Numbered from the stretch's first letter, positions 34,919-48,408 are shown. The stretch is 64,000 nucleotides of DNA from Scolanthus callimorphus (GCA_033964015.1 CM066920.1:7283912-7347911); one strand, 5' to 3'. The notes: a model not told the origin generated them from the letters alone. A program made the numbers and translations.

Positions 34919-37900
34919 TTAGAAATAACATACACACGCGCGACAGCGTTGCGTGACAATCTTGTTTCTCAGGTCTCTTACAAACACGCTTTTTAACCAA
35001 TCAGAATGCGCACATTCACAATACAACATAGGTGTTATTTTCTAATTGTTTTTAAATGCCCCTTGCTGGTTTCTGTGTTAACTTTCACCCCGTGACTCAA
35101 GTGACAAATGTGACTCACATTCTTTAGAGATGATTCACTGATGAGTGTCGAAATCGGACTTTGTTTACACGTTTAATGCCATGAGCTTCGTTCTATTGTT
35201 TATCCTAGAGTTATCAATCAGGTCGCTCGACCGTTCCTATGACCTTTTGGTTTATATCATGGGTCTTTGTTGTATTAAATTATACTGACACTTTTTCAAT
35301 TTATTGATTCGATTTTATACCTTTGTTGACTCAGCCAATGAGAATTAAAAAAAAAGCAAAGACATGGTGTCACTTGTTTTCTTTGGTTGTCTCTACTTCG
35401 CTACTTACTTCGTCCCGTCCTGATTGGTCAGTTGTTGAATTTGTTTCGTTTCTGATTGTGTTCACTTTGCGTTTAGTTCGACGCTCAGCTGAATTCCGCT
35501 CTATAGGAAAATGGTGGTTTTATAAGCCCTAGTTCTAGCTAGACCATGGTGATGGAGTCATTTTAAGCAACAGTGCGTGCATCACATAGTAAACGTTGTA
35601 GTCAAATTTTTTGCTATCCCGACCTTTTAATAATCTGAACATTTTCATTCCAATTCTCATTCCATTCCAGGCGCGTTCCTGATTCCCTATTTTATCTTCA
35701 TGTTGATCGAGGGTCTACCACTCTTCTTCCTGGAGTTAAGTATAGGACAGCGCATGCGCAAGAGTGCCATTAGCTGCTGGCGTGATATTCACCCGTGTTT
35801 ATTTGGTATCGGCGTCGCGTGCCTGATGGTATCACTCATGCTGTGTCTTTATTACGTGGTGGTCATCGCCTGGTGCTGCTATTATTTCTTCATCTCCTTT
35901 ACTTCGAGTTTACCATGGAAGAAGGTACGTTTGATTTGGAATATGCCCTAAGGGGTGGGGGCCTAAGGGCACTCCAACACATGCAGAATTAGCTAATGTC
36001 TCTGGATCTTTTTGCAGGAGACACTTTGCCATAACTGGGGCGCCTACAGTACTGTACTCAACGCCCTCAAAACATACGAGAACTCGGCCAACTTCACCAA
36101 AAATTCGACCTTACATCGCGCACTCCAATTCAACGAGACCTCGTTCCCTGACTGCTGCGTGCGAGATGCACCGCAGTACTATTTCTACCACCACGCGCTG
36201 CAGATCTCGACGGATATCGAGGACTTGGGTGGCGGGATAAATGGCAAGCTTGTTGGATGTTTAATCTTCGCTTGGATTGTTACCTACTTGTGTGTGGTCA
36301 GGGCATCAAGTCTAGTGGAAAGGTAATACGCATGATTCATATCAAGATACAAGCCCAGAGAATGCAAGCCATTACACACGGGGGACTAGAGTGATGCAAA
36401 TCCAGTTTTGCAAAAAGGAATATAACTGCTTCGACGCTGAAGCAAAAAGTACACACATCGATTAGCGAGAATCATCGATGATGACTGAGAAGTACTTGGA
36501 AAAAGGTCTCCCTGTGTTTTGTTTTGGGGATGTTTGAGGGTTTCATAGGCAAAAATATTCTTCATCTAGCAAGCTACTAGAGCGTATTGAAGGTTCACGC
36601 TGTCTTCTTAGCATTATAACCAGTTGCGCGGTTCCCTTCACCATTGTTGACCAGCCATCATTTGACACTGACCTTTCCCAAGTTGAATATAATGGACGAT
36701 GTTACTATGTCTACAGGTTGTTTATTTCACGGCAACATTCCCCTACATCATCCTTATTATCCTTTTCTTCCGTGGGGTCACCCTGGAAGGAGCCGGCAAC
36801 GGCATCAAGACCTTCTTCACCCCAGACGTAAGTACGTTTAGCAACAGCGTTGTTCCAAGAGGGAAGGACAAAGGGAAAAATTTAATTTCATTGGCGTCGC
36901 CGACCGTTCATGCGATATTTGGGATCCTACCACTTTCTTCTGCAGTTTCCCAACGCCAAAAAAAACGATTCCAGCTATAAAGCGCGTGCGCTCTTCTTTA
37001 TTCAGAAATGCCCAAGCGAAATTCCCTACCAGAATGCAGCGCGCGCTTTTTGCTGTTAAAACAGTTTGTTCGACAAATGTCCCACATCTACCGACATGCA
37101 GCGCGCGCGTGCGTTATAGCTAATCGTCCATTTATGAGAGTCCATATCAAGACAAACGTTGTCGACTTGGCGCCGTTGCAAACTTTCCTTATTAGGAAAT
37201 CCCTTGGTTGCCATGCTGTGGTTTCGGCCAAAGGGCCTGGGGGCAAACACAGGTAGCCCGCGCGTGCGCGCATTCGCAGAAACGAAAACGCTATCTTGAT
37301 TACAGAATTCGAGAGAAGAAAGTTTGTTTCCATCGGCACGCGTGATGATGCCGCCATGTTTGTCCCGGTCAAAGAGCTTAAACACGAGCGACTGCGAAAT
37401 ACCACAGCTAGCCCGGCCATGAATGCCCTGGAAAAACAATCGTCTTGATATTTTCCTTAACTATTTTCATTACTCTTTTGTCCTTCAGTGGAAACTGTTG
37501 CTTAACGCTAACATCTGGAAAGACGCCGCCACGCAGATGTTCTTTACTCTGAGTCTCGGGTTCGGTGCGCTAATCGCGTTCGCTAGTTATATGCCCATAC
37601 ATAATCAGGTGATGCGGGACGCCTACACGGTTGTGCTCATCAACTGTGGAACCTCGATCTTCGCTGGAATTGTCGTGTTTTCAATCTTGGGCTATAGAGA
37701 GACTGTCACAGGAATATCTGCTACAGAGGTAAGCGCCATTGATTTATACAGGATCAAACGGCATGCCGTGTAAACGTTACTTAAGGCACCTTGTTTTCGA
37801 ATTGTCACACAATATAACATATCAAAGAATATTAATAACCAGAAAATAACCGTCACCTTGACGAAAAGCTTTAATCGCGTAGTCTCACTTCAATTCCTCG

Positions 37901-40900
37901 AATTTTCTAAACAGAAAAGAAATGGTAGGCACACTTCGTAATTTTCAATTTTTAGTTCACAATTTGTTGCGGGCTGCCTGTGTTACCACGCGCGCGTCAA
38001 AACTGGCGGGAAAATTTAACCAATCAGAAATGGCTCTCGCACAGACACGTCGTAAATTAATAATATAACACGAAGTATTCATAAAATTGTTTCTGAAGAG
38101 CAAAAATGTGTGTTATTTGTGTTTGAGTATCAGCGATCTTTCCCTCCCATACAATTCATGCCGTGTGCCCCTAATAATGAACTAATGACACTCTCCCCTT
38201 TCACCTCCCCCTTCAGGTTGGCTCTGGTCCCGGTCTAGCCTTCATGACCTTCTCGGACGCCATGTTGTTGATGGACGTGTCGCCACTATGGGCCATCTTG
38301 TTCTTCACCATGTTGATCTTGCTAGGTATCGACAGCGAGTTTGGTACTCTGGAGGCCGCCATTGGACCAATTATGGAGCTCAACCTCTTCCCGAAGGTAG
38401 AGCGACATCACATAACAGTTGTGCTATAATTATAGCCTGCAAACCCATACACCACTTAGCGCTTGCCAAAAGACTCTCGCACAGAAGCGTCTGACGAATT
38501 TTGACCAAGATCACGGGGCTCGAACACACCAAGACCTGAAGAGACGCTAGCTCAGTAACATGTTACAGATAAAGGAGCATCTTCAGTTATCAGGGCCCGT
38601 GGAGCACACTTTGATGTTTGGGATGGGGGAGCTTATCTTTTGTTTTCTCATCAGGTGCGCAAGGAGCTCGTGACACTGGGCGTGGCAGTCATTCTGTTCT
38701 TACTAGGCCTGTGCATGGTGTCAGGACCGGGATTTTATATCTTCCAAATGTTTGACGATTATTCGGTCACCATTCCACTCCTCATCATCGCACTCTTCCA
38801 GTGTATCGGTGTTGCCTGGTCTATGGCAATGACAGGTATTATGAGAAACCCTCTTTTCTCACTTAAACAATTGGTGCAAATTTCAGCATTATAAGATCAT
38901 ACACATCTAGCCATCGTAAACGAGAGAAATTACAAGTTGCTACCGAATGGTTTCCCCTTTAGCGAATCACCAAGTTTACTCTCTTCTTGCAACGTCAGAA
39001 TTGGCGGCCATCTCTTTGAATATTTCAAGAGCAAACATCTTTGGACATCATGCACGTTATTTAAATTTGTTGCATGCTGACTCACGACGCAGTCAGAAAA
39101 TTTAAATCCGTTGTTATCATATTTTCTTACGTGGTTTTCCACCACTTTTTTTCCAGGTTTGCTGATGATATCGAGTTTATGACCGGCAAGCGTCCGTGGA
39201 TTGGTTGGATGATCTGCTGGAAGTACATATCTCCCCTTGCTCTGTTCGTCGTCCTTATCGCTCTGATTGTACAACAATCCGAGGGACCACCACAGTACAG
39301 CAAATTTGTCGGATGTACTCAGGTATGGGGTTTAGTCCATAGCCATCCCCCTAAAATTGTCCAGTCCAATAAAATATCCATCTCGGTTTTATATGGTGTA
39401 AGAAAGTACACTTTTCTATTGGTCGAAAGTGTGTCACGTGACTTCACACGTGAAGTGTGTCTCGCTTTTTCCCGGCGAGTAACACTGGACGAAATAATGG
39501 ATTTGCTCAGCATATCAAGAAAATTCCCTTAAAAATTGTCGACTTTCTTCAACTTCCTTATAAGGAAGTATCTGCATACCATATTTGGAATCCCAGTAAG
39601 TTTTTTCAGTATTTTTACTGACGTAGAATACTTCAAACTCAACCAGAACTGAGAAACCAGAACACTCGAGAAAAGATGATTTTCCGCTGTGTTTTTCACG
39701 GTCAAGAACCTGGAAACAAGGTAGACAGGACACCACAGGAAGCCCGCTCTATCTCTAGAAAGACGACAATGTTTTCTTGATATGGTTTGTCATGCGAGCA
39801 AATTTGATGCGAATTTCGTGCTCTATATTTGCCTCGAATGTGAATTTGAGCAAACATGGTAGCAATTATGAAGTTTAGTCCTTGAGCAATTGTCAAGTAA
39901 AGTTAAAAGTTTGCTCTAAATTTGCTACACTTTTAGTTGAGAATGCGAATGTGTATGTTTGCATCATATACGCTGCATGTATCTTTCATAGCAAATATGT
40001 TTCATATTTGCTCCAGTTTTGCTCGACTAGTCAAATATCAAATATACCATACCGCGCAAATTCGATGCGAACGTTAAGCGAATTCAATGTTTGCTTCAAA
40101 TGCGCTCTGCTAGCAACACTGTACGTCCGGTTACGTCTGATAATCCCACGTGACCTGCACAAGTATGACTTAGGTTTCCGCTCTGATCTAGTGACGGTTT
40201 GTATTCATTCGAATTTGAGCGCCATCGAAGGCAGACTTGCAACCGTATGTCATAGAACTTTATCACGTAAATTGTCGCGTTTGCAAGGTTGTACTCGCAA
40301 CAAAAGTACGCCAGATGATTGCTAAATTTCGCAAGCAATAGGACACTCACATGGTACTCCTTTGTAGCAATCCAGCAACGACAGGACGGTTATTTCACAT
40401 GAGGTAAAAATGAACGGGTTGTGTGCCACAGAAGTTTATCTATACAACATCTCACGTGAAAAGACTTTTGCGTATTTTTGAAGCCGGAAATAGACAGAAT
40501 TCGATCGAAAATTGACAAAGTCAAAATGCTGCTAGTAATTTATAGGCTTTAAATTGAGTTGTGCAGTCAGAAAACCTGAGAAATTTATTCTAGTCGATTC
40601 GATTTCTTTGCATTCGCCATGTTTGTTTGAGCTGCGAAGTTAGCAATAAACCGGGGAAGCTATATCCAAGTATTTCTGCTTTATTTCTGATCGCACAGCT
40701 CAAAATAAAGCCTATAAGTTGCTATCAGCATTTTAACTGAATCAGTTTGACAATTTCCGGTGGAATTATTCTGAACTTTTGCAGCAACCCTTTATGCAAA
40801 TTTCGGCTCGTGTGAGAGAGTACAGAGAGTTGTTTAGATAAACGTCTTTGTGAACGAGCGCCTGGCATCCCACAAGCTCGCTCGTTTTAACTTCAAGTTA

Positions 40901-42221
40901 CTGGACTACCACAAAGCAGTGCTGTTTGAGGATCTTAGATAGACCAAAGATGGTACGTTCGATTAGATTTCATTTTGCAAATAATTACTGGTTATCCCGT
41001 GAACTACGCTTGAATATGAACTGTGCAAACAATATGTAAACATGATATTCTCTATTAAATTTGCCTTTGTGCAATCATGTGCAAGCTAGTATTTGCAGTA
41101 CATTTGCTCACAGTCTAACATTGAACTTTGGCACACGTAAACATAAAGCAAACCCGATTGTTGCAGTTATGTTTACCGCTAAGCAAGTTGATGCGAATAT
41201 ACGTGTTTGCATACAGTTTTGTAAACTGAGCAAATCTGATGTAAAAGCGGTCTTCACCAAATTTGTATGATGGTAAATATGATGCGAATTCGAAAATTGC
41301 ATTTGCGCAAATGTATGCGAAGATGAGCAAATATGGAATTCACTTCACTTTTATCACTACTTTACACATGAGTGAATCCATTTTTTTCGTCCAGTGTAAG
41401 TCTGGAAGGGAACTCGAAATCATATGTTGCGATTAACCGGGAAACGTAATGAACCTGAAGTCACATGACCACGACCAACTCACAGGCGAAAGTGTCGCGC
41501 GCGTTTGCAAAACAAAATGTCATTCAGGAACAATAAGCTAGTTTTATTTTTTATCTTTAGTTTGTTTTATTTCATCTTTATATTTTGCTTTTGTTTTGTT
41601 CTCTCTGGCGCTTGAAATGATAATTAATTAAGCACTTATTGACTGGGACCAAGGGAAACAGTTGAACAACGAAGTCAATGGTCAACTGTCAATCACATCG
41701 TAGTTCAACCAACAATCAACTGTTCCACAATCCCTTTTGCTCTTCCCCTTTTGGGTTGACTGATAATTTTTATGTGTATTTCTGTTTGTACATGAATTTA
41801 GTATGACCCAATAAAGTTGTGAAAAAAAAGAACAATGTTGAATAGTGGTTTGGCACCCCAATTCAACATCATTCAACATGGCCGTGACAACAAATGTTGA
41901 ATGAAGTTGAATCAGGTGTTAAATTAGTTTGACCCCAGTACAGCCTAAGAACTACTTTGTTCTGTTTTGGTTCAATAGAAACCGTACGGTGATAGCAAAG
42001 GGTCGAAGAGTTGGACGGAGAAAGTGCCGTATCCTGGTTGGGGCATTTTCGTAGTAGTCTGCATCGTCCTGGCCTCAACTCTCCCCGTGCTAATCTGGCT
42101 TATCAAGGACTGGCCCAAGAACTGGCGACAAGGATTCCATAAAATGCTCTGCACAGGAACAAATAACTACCTCCCTGATCCCAAGAAAGAGGAAAGTGAG
42201 AAACAACAGCCGCGCGTTTGA

Positions 42222-43454
42222 TTAACGGTTGGGAATTTTCTGCATTTTCATCGAAACGCAAAGCCTTAGGCGACGGGTTCTCGTTTTATTCTTTTATCAT
42301 TGTTGTTTACTCGGCAATTTTCACAATTCTGCGAACTCTACGCGAACTAACAAACCGCAGTCTTCCGTCAATCACTCCAGTGAACAGAGGCTACTAGCTA
42401 GGCTTCAAAACCAACCACCATAAAATGCAAACAGAACTTAGAAAAAATATATGCGCAAGTCTTAGAAAGTTTGATGGACGGAAGCGAAAACGCAGTTTGG
42501 CGTTCGGAAATGTAAATTGGGTTCGCAGAATTATGAAAATCGCTGTAAAGTGCCGCAGACCGACCCGGCATAAATAAGTATTTTAAATAACCTTTTAACT
42601 AGTTAGTATTTCTTATTTAAAATGATTGCTTTCACTTTTTACTCATGTTTTACTCATGTTTTGGTATATATCATATTTGTTTTGTAGTATTTAACATACA
42701 TTGTAACGTGTAAATATTCACTTAGTCTCAGTGAAGTCTGGCAAATCGCATATTTAGCCCGGGTCCTCATACATATTCTTAATGTGAAACTATAAATCAG
42801 AAAAAAGTTAGCCAATGTAAATACTATGCCATTGCTTTTAAAGAACGACATTCTATCGACTGTACAAATTTTAGTTGTTTAAGTAAGACAAAAATATCTT
42901 GACATATTTAATCGAATTCTAATACATTTCCATCCAAGTAGCGCAAATTAGTTTCGCGTTTTATCCTTTTTATATAATTTTACACACATAATTTATTAAT
43001 GACATTGGGTATTTTTATACAAGACTGACGCTCGGAGTGCATGTATAGTTCATGTGTACTCTGTTGAGTAGAGAATGTGATAGAACGAGTGTTTATTAGC
43101 ACCAGATCATTATATCTTTTTTCAAAAAATCATAACATATGTAACAAATGTAACCAGCAGTGAAGATAATTAATAAAAGTCAATCAAATGCTGTTTTCTG
43201 AAGTCTTCTCGGCCTTTTCTGCCTATTCTGCGGTCGTTGTGGCACTGTCGCGCAGCCGTCGCTGATTGGCTGATTTTGAGCGTTGGAGCATGCGCTGAAA
43301 GGTCTGTCTCTCGGCGGCTTTGTATTAATGATTAATCGTGAAGGCGTATTGTACAGTACTGAGAGTGAATATGCTCTGCTCTTAATATACGAGAGTGCAA
43401 TGGGTCAAATGTGCGCTTTACAAAAGGTTGAGGAGCAACTTGTACAGAGTTTAA
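42222..43454. other. Downstream flank of SLC6 copy 2, no gene seen
   Basis: Homologous to the flank of copy 1. AT-rich, with TAATAAAAGTCAATC near 43171 that could serve as a distant polyadenylation signal (the same words occur near 22565). No ORF resembles a protein family. Confidence 0.5.
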
Positions 43455-43576
43455 AGGCCAATCACCAACCGGGAGCCTTTGCGCCCCGTTTTCTTTTGTT
43501 TTCAAATTGATCCATTGTTTCTCGGCTGCTCTGATTGGCTAAGAGTCCGCAAAGGCTCTCGGTTGGTGATGGGCCT
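43455..43576. mobile_element. 122-bp piggyBac-like MITE (TTAA target)
   Basis: Arms AGGCCAATCACCAACCGGGA and the near complement ending GGTTGGTGATGGGCCT are flanked by TTAA at 43451-43454 and 43577-43580. Its tips differ from the 1.48-kb element at 1147, so it is a separate family. Confidence 0.75.
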
Positions 43577-44278
43577 TTAAAACGTAAAAATAACATGCTA
43601 TTTTGACCTATGAAAATAACACAGTTGCCGCCTGTGCTCTATGATCCAGTTTTAGGTTTTTAACTCAAATAAAATAGCAATTTGGTATTATATAATAAAC
43701 AGAACATTACATGCCCGCTTGGAGATACATAATCTCTATATATCATTGTGATTGGCTATTAAACAATGAGTCTGTCTCAGCAAATCAAATGCGAAACCTG
43801 TGTCACGTGGTGCATAGGCGGTGATTCGAGTTTGTTTTGCTGTCAGCACTCATTTGCTGCTCGCTGCCAGAATTACTAATATTACAACTAGAAAAGGCAC
43901 TTTTTAAAGCGTATGCAACCCTCAGAATAGACACAAAATATCTCGCTAAATACTTGAAAGAGTTGACAGAATTTTGATGCCTTTATGGCTAGGAAAACGG
44001 CTGTTTGAAGCGGATTTTCAGACGGACTGTCGTTGACACGGCCGAGACCGCTTGCGTAAAATGCCGACGAAAAATACAAGGTAAGCTGCCGTATTTTAGC
44101 TTTAAAAGACAACGCTAACAGCAGGTATGTTTGGTTTTTGGGTCTCTCGCTTTTTCCAGTCATTTTGCTTATGATTAGGATATTTCGCTCGGAAATAACA
44201 AAATTGAGTGTCAAAGAAGCCTCAGAAGTGAGAGTATACAGAACACGTGTTTTTGCATTTCTTCTGAACCAAGCATTA

Positions 44279-44473
44279 CACTCGTTTTCAGTCACACGTG
44301 CACCCAGCGCTTTTCGTTTCCGGAGTCGCGACTGAGCTTTTACGTTTAACAAAGCTCGGTTGGCAATTTTGCCACCCCGTGGCTAGGTCGAAAGTCTTGA
44401 TTGACGTCCACCAAACACAAGTCTCAACTCGGCAACGAAACGCACAGGGTGCACGTGTGACTGAAAACGAGTG
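44279..44473. mobile_element. 195-bp TIR element
   Basis: Arms CACTCGTTTTCAGTCACACG and CGTGTGACTGAAAACGAGTG are long, near-perfect complements that extend through GTGCACCC / GGGTGCAC and then, less exactly, CGTTTCC / CAACGAAACG. No target duplication is obvious. Confidence 0.7.
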
Positions 44474-44532
44474 CCAAAACGGCGTCGCCTGATTCCACTT
44501 GTCTCGACATTGATCCCGGGGGGGGGGGGGGG

Positions 44533-44660
44533 GGGATACCAATCTCCCTAATTTTATTGAAGATTAAGATCACCCCTAAAAGAGACCAAGGCCCCGTGAT
44601 TTTAACCCCTAAAAGATACGACGATCATCCCCGGTCAAAAAATATGGGAGTCCCCCCCCG
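44533..44660. repeat. Fragment of the element at 5114-5722
   Basis: Contains CCCCTAAAAGAGACCAAGGC, TTTTAACCCCTAAAAGATAC and ACGATCATCCCC in a rearranged order, preceded by a poly-G run at about 44518-44535. No coding content. Confidence 0.65.
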
Positions 44661-46395
44661 GGACATTGATATTGATATTCCGCATATCACAAAAAACCGA
44701 ATTCAATGATTGTATTATACATTATTTAGCAGAAAATCAAGAAAACAACAACGTGCACTTACGCAGTTAGTATTTCAGAAAGGTCAGAAAGACATGTTTG
44801 GGTAAATTCCAGGAGCAAACCATTCAACTGCGCTCGTGAGAATCTGTAAGTTCCGAGTAGATTCAAAATAGTGACTACGATGGCAAATAATTTCACTTTT
44901 TTAGTTCACAATTTTTTCAGTTTGTAGCACGAAGTCTTTTATATTTGAAAAACTGAAAATCGTATAGAAGGTATGTTTTTTAATACATTGTACATAAACG
45001 GCGCAAATGCTTTTTGTGGCGCGCGCTCTTAGATGACATCATAAATAAACTGATGACGTTATCATGGATTCTTTATTGCCCAAAATTGCCAAGAGGTAGC
45101 CTTTGTCCAATTTCAGTAGACTGGCGTTGTTCTCTCAAAGTTCAATTTCGATGTCTCCATTATTGGAAATGCGACAATACGTCTCTTTAGAATCTGTAAG
45201 TAGCGATTCAAAAACATTTCGACAGCCAGCGATAATCGAGTTTACTTCAGGATTTTGTCGCATTTCTCGCGGCGGTTGTTCTCATGCGAGTTTACAATTC
45301 CAACACGTAAACAAGATGTAAATCCGGTGCGATTTCTCTGCTTTCTTTTGTTCAAAATCGCATCAAGTTGCAAAATGTTTCGAACATGTTTGAAATCTCC
45401 GCGACATCGCTCGACAAAAATCGCGGCATATCGCGCCAAGTTGCAACTATATGATTTTGAGTTGATGCGTACGTGCGACTGAGAAAAATCTGTGTAAACG
45501 GCCGGGCTTTAGTGTAGACCGCAAGGAAAAACAAAACAAAAGGAGATCCGACAATAGTGACCGATCCCGTCTCTGCTTGATTAATCTTCAAACAATTGAC
45601 AGAGACAGTTTTTCTCTGTGGAATTGAAAATGTCCGATCAACAACGAAATACGAAGATTTTTAAATAATTCTTCAGCTTTTCTTGATGAAACTATCAAAC
45701 CCATATTTTATTACGCAACTTCTAACGCCTTCTGACATGACATCTGATAATGGTCTTTTTTTTGTAGAAATCAATATATTTCGAACACGAGTCTTATCTT
45801 TTTAGGATAAAGTGAACATCAAAATAAAGATTTTGTAGAAAAGTATAAAAAATTAGTGGGGTTCGCCACAGGGTGTGGCTTTTGAATAGATTGATTGTTT
45901 TAGTTATTATACGCCGAGTGACAAATGTCGACTTATAATAGGTGGAAAAAATCCCTTACATTATGAGAATGAGAATGAGAATGATAACATCAATTTGGTA
46001 ATGAATTCCCCTAAAACTAAAGTACCTACAAATTATAGTGATAGGAAAGTGATGGCGAGGGAATCCTATTACAGCGAGTTGCAAATCATTTGGTTTTATT
46101 GGCTATCTAGTGTGATTCTTTGATATAAGAGTAGGGAAATACAATAACGCGCATTATGGTTAAGCAAACGAAAAACCATCTTCTTGTGTCTACAGTGCAA
46201 ACAATCTTGGAAACATAGCATCGGAATAACAAAATCAATCTTCAAATACGCACGCGCGCTGTGCCTGTTAACTGCTGTTCAAACATCTAAAATCATTCTT
46301 TTTTCGCAATCTTCACCAGCTTAGAAGCTCTAAGATCTGGCCTTTTTTACGACAAACTAGAAACAAACGTCGTTGAAGCCGAAGTACTATCAACG
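44661..46395. other. Intergenic stretch, no gene recognised
   Basis: AT-rich sequence with only short unrelated ORFs and a brief GAGAAT repeat at about 45965-45990. Nothing resembles a known exon, RNA gene or complete transposon. Confidence 0.5.
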
Positions 46396-47353
46396 ATGGA
46401 AAAGACATTGGTAAATCTTGAACATTTAAGTCAGCAGTTTCAAAATCGTTCATTGGCTTTTCGAGTCGTGGAATCGGGAGTGTTTGCGTTTATAATTTTC
46501 GTGGCGTTATTTGGAAACTTGCTTGTTTGCCTTGCTGTTTATCGTAATCCACGGCTACGGAACGCAACAATCTACTGCACTATTGCTTTATCATTAACGG
46601 ATCTTGCAGTGGGAGGGTTGATACTTCCAGTGGTTCTTGCGGCGTCTATAAAAGGTAAAATGCCTTTTTCTAAGACAGCCTGCCAGTGGAAGCCTACTTA
46701 GCTACTAGTCTGGTTTACACATCAGTACAAACGGTGACGATTATGGCTCTAAATCGCTATTTTAAAATAGTTAAGAGTCATCTTTATCAAAAGATCTTTA
46801 CGCGCAAGAAAATGGTCCTTCTACTAGTTGGAATTACAGTTATTTCCTGGCTAGGTCCTTCGAATTCTTTTCTCCTAGGCCAGACATTTGAGTTCCACCC
46901 TGGGAAAATGATTTGTATGTATAGTTACAGACAAATGAGTTTGTTGCAGCTTTGCCTATTGGTGTTATTTTTCTTCACATTTCCTTACTCTATAACAATC
47001 TATTCCTATTGCACAATTTTTCGCACAGTACGACAACACAACTTGAATCTCAGCTCTGAACAAAGAGATCAAAGCGAAGTGATAAGGGAGGTGAAATCAC
47101 AAAAACACTCTTTGCCATTTTCCTGGTGTTCACGTTTTGCATGATGCAACTTTGCCTGATAGATTTTATCGAGTTTATTGCGGGGGAGTATACTCGCTCT
47201 CGGCACACGTATGTCTTATACACGACCTTGTGCGCACTCGCAAGCGCGGTAAACCCGCTGATCTATGGACTTATGAATCGTGGGTTCAGAAATGAGTTCA
47301 AAAGATGTTTATGCTGTGGGGCGTCCAGAAGAGTGAGACCTGGGCATGATTGA
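46396..47353 (+). pseudogene. Class A (rhodopsin-like) GPCR, single exon, two one-base deletions
   Basis: Seven-helix receptor of about 318 residues read in three successive frames (46396-46690, 46686-47097, 47097-47353). Seen in order: NRS sequon at the N terminus; TM1 with GNLL; TM2 with LTDLAVG; Cys at the top of TM3; NRYFKI at the end of TM3; ECL2 with FEFHPGKMIC; TM5; TM6 (TLFAIFLVFTFCM, without CWxP); TM7 with NPLIYGLMNRGFR; and a Cys-rich short tail. The first break follows CQ near 46688 (one T missing from an expected TTG). The second is in a run of A near 47095. There are no internal stops in the correct frames and no helix is missing, so a functional gene with consensus errors is as likely as a pseudogene. 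NRY plus NPLIY resembles melatonin-receptor-like and orphan cnidarian receptors; the ligand is unknown. Confidence 0.85.
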
Positions 47354-47599
47354 ATGAGCCATTTTTCCATTGCTCCCCATTACTCCAATGGCACTCCAAG
47401 GTAAATAAAGACGGCGAGCCTTTAACGAAATATAGAAGGCTGTAACTAAGAGACAGGTGTGTGGTTCGGCAAGCCTTACAGGCTTGTTTCGAGATGTACC
47501 TTCTGGTCATCTATCACCGGGGGCTGCATGATGGAACTTAAGGCCTATTGTAGGGCATTTACAAGGAATAGGAATAGGGTGAAATAGGGCAAAGAAGCT

Positions 47600-48110
47600 A
47601 CAAGTGTGAACAAGATAAGCAAGGGTGTACATGTTGAGAAAGGGTGTTGAAGGTGAGCCAAGGGTGAACAAGCTGCGCAAGGTTCAACAAACTGAGCAAG
47701 GATCACTGACAAGCTGCGCAAGGGCCAACAAGCTGAGCAAGGGTGAACAAGCTTAGAAAGGGTAAACGAGCATGGGTAAACAAGCTGAGCTACAAGGGTA
47801 AAAAAGCTGAGTTGCAAGGGTCAACAACATGCGCATGGGTGAAAAGATGAACAAGGGTCAACAAGCTGAGCTACAATAGTTAACACGCTGAGCTGCAAGG
47901 GTCAACAACATGCGCATGGGTCAACAAGCTGAGGTGCATGGGTCAACAAGATGCACATGGGTGAACAAGGTGCACAAGGGTGAACAATATGCGCAAGTGT
48001 GAACAAGATGCACAAGGGTGAACAAAATGTGCATGGGTGAACAAGCTGAATTAAGGGTTAACAAGCTGAGTTGCAAGGGTCAACAAGATGCGCAAGTGAC
48101 TATGAACTGA
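47600..48110. repeat. Minisatellite between the two GPCR genes
   Basis: Degenerate tandem repeats of about 18-19 bp with core AAGGGTGAACAAGCTGAGC (variants GGGTCAACAAGATGCGCA). More than twenty units lie in the shared 3' flank of the convergent receptors. ORFs across it are products of the periodicity. Confidence 0.85.
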
Positions 48111-48408
48111 GCAATGACGAGCAAAAAGACCTGGAGGAAAAAATAAAGCAAAGGTGAGCAACTGGGAAGGATCAAGGTAAGGAAAAGGCCAAATGCGAGC
48201 AACATGAGCAACCGAGCAAGGGCGAGCACAATTGTGGAGTTAAAGAAACACAGGTGTTTTGTGGTAACAAACATACATGCAGTGATTTTAATCTTAAAAG
48301 AGTGCTGTGTGAACTACAGCATGCATCAGAGCACGCCTGAGCTAACGCTTTTTGAAATAGCTGTATTTGAAACGAAACAGCTCTTCAAGATTCAGTGCGA
48401 GTGCGCAG

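Larger units (their letters stand above)
26848..42221 (+). pseudogene. SLC6 neutral amino-acid transporter, copy 2, two one-base frame breaks
   Basis: Tandem paralogue of copy 1. Exons: 26848-26915 (MDGNWNRNYNADLDNDV..., duplicate of copy 1 exon 1), optional 28644-29471, optional first exon 32924-32945, then 33118-33339, 35671-35924, 36018-36322, 36717-36827, 37489-37728, 38217-38396, 38655-38835, 39157-39322 and 41979-42221. All splice sites are intact and the other exon lengths equal those of copy 1. Two exons are one base short. The exon at 36018 has lost an A (GATCAAGGG in copy 1, GGTCAGGG here), so translation would stop at TAA early in the exon at 37489. The exon at 38655 has lost a G (TGGGTC to TGGTC). 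TM7 keeps INCGTS. Either this is a young pseudogene or both deletions are assembly errors; the retained splice sites and motifs make an error plausible. Confidence 0.85.
23445..43600 (+). repeat. Segmental duplication, unit 2 (SLC6 copy 2 with flanks)
   Basis: Direct repeat of 6.6-22.9 kb. It is longer mainly because about 5.7 kb (27.36-33.02 kb) has no counterpart in unit 1, where only transposon fragments occupy 11.04-11.65 kb. Exon 2 differs from copy 1 at about six of 222 bases by eye, which suggests a fairly recent duplication. Confidence 0.85.

Noticed and set aside
33118..42221. SLC6 copy 2 as a processed retrocopy
   Set aside because: All introns and flanking sequence are retained, so it is a DNA-level duplicate.
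47600..48110. CRISPR-like array
   Set aside because: Units are contiguous and degenerate, without unique spacers, in an animal genome.
47545..48274. Minus-strand Leu/Cys/Pro-rich ORFs over the minisatellite
   Set aside because: They are translations of a degenerate tandem repeat with no start context or family resemblance.
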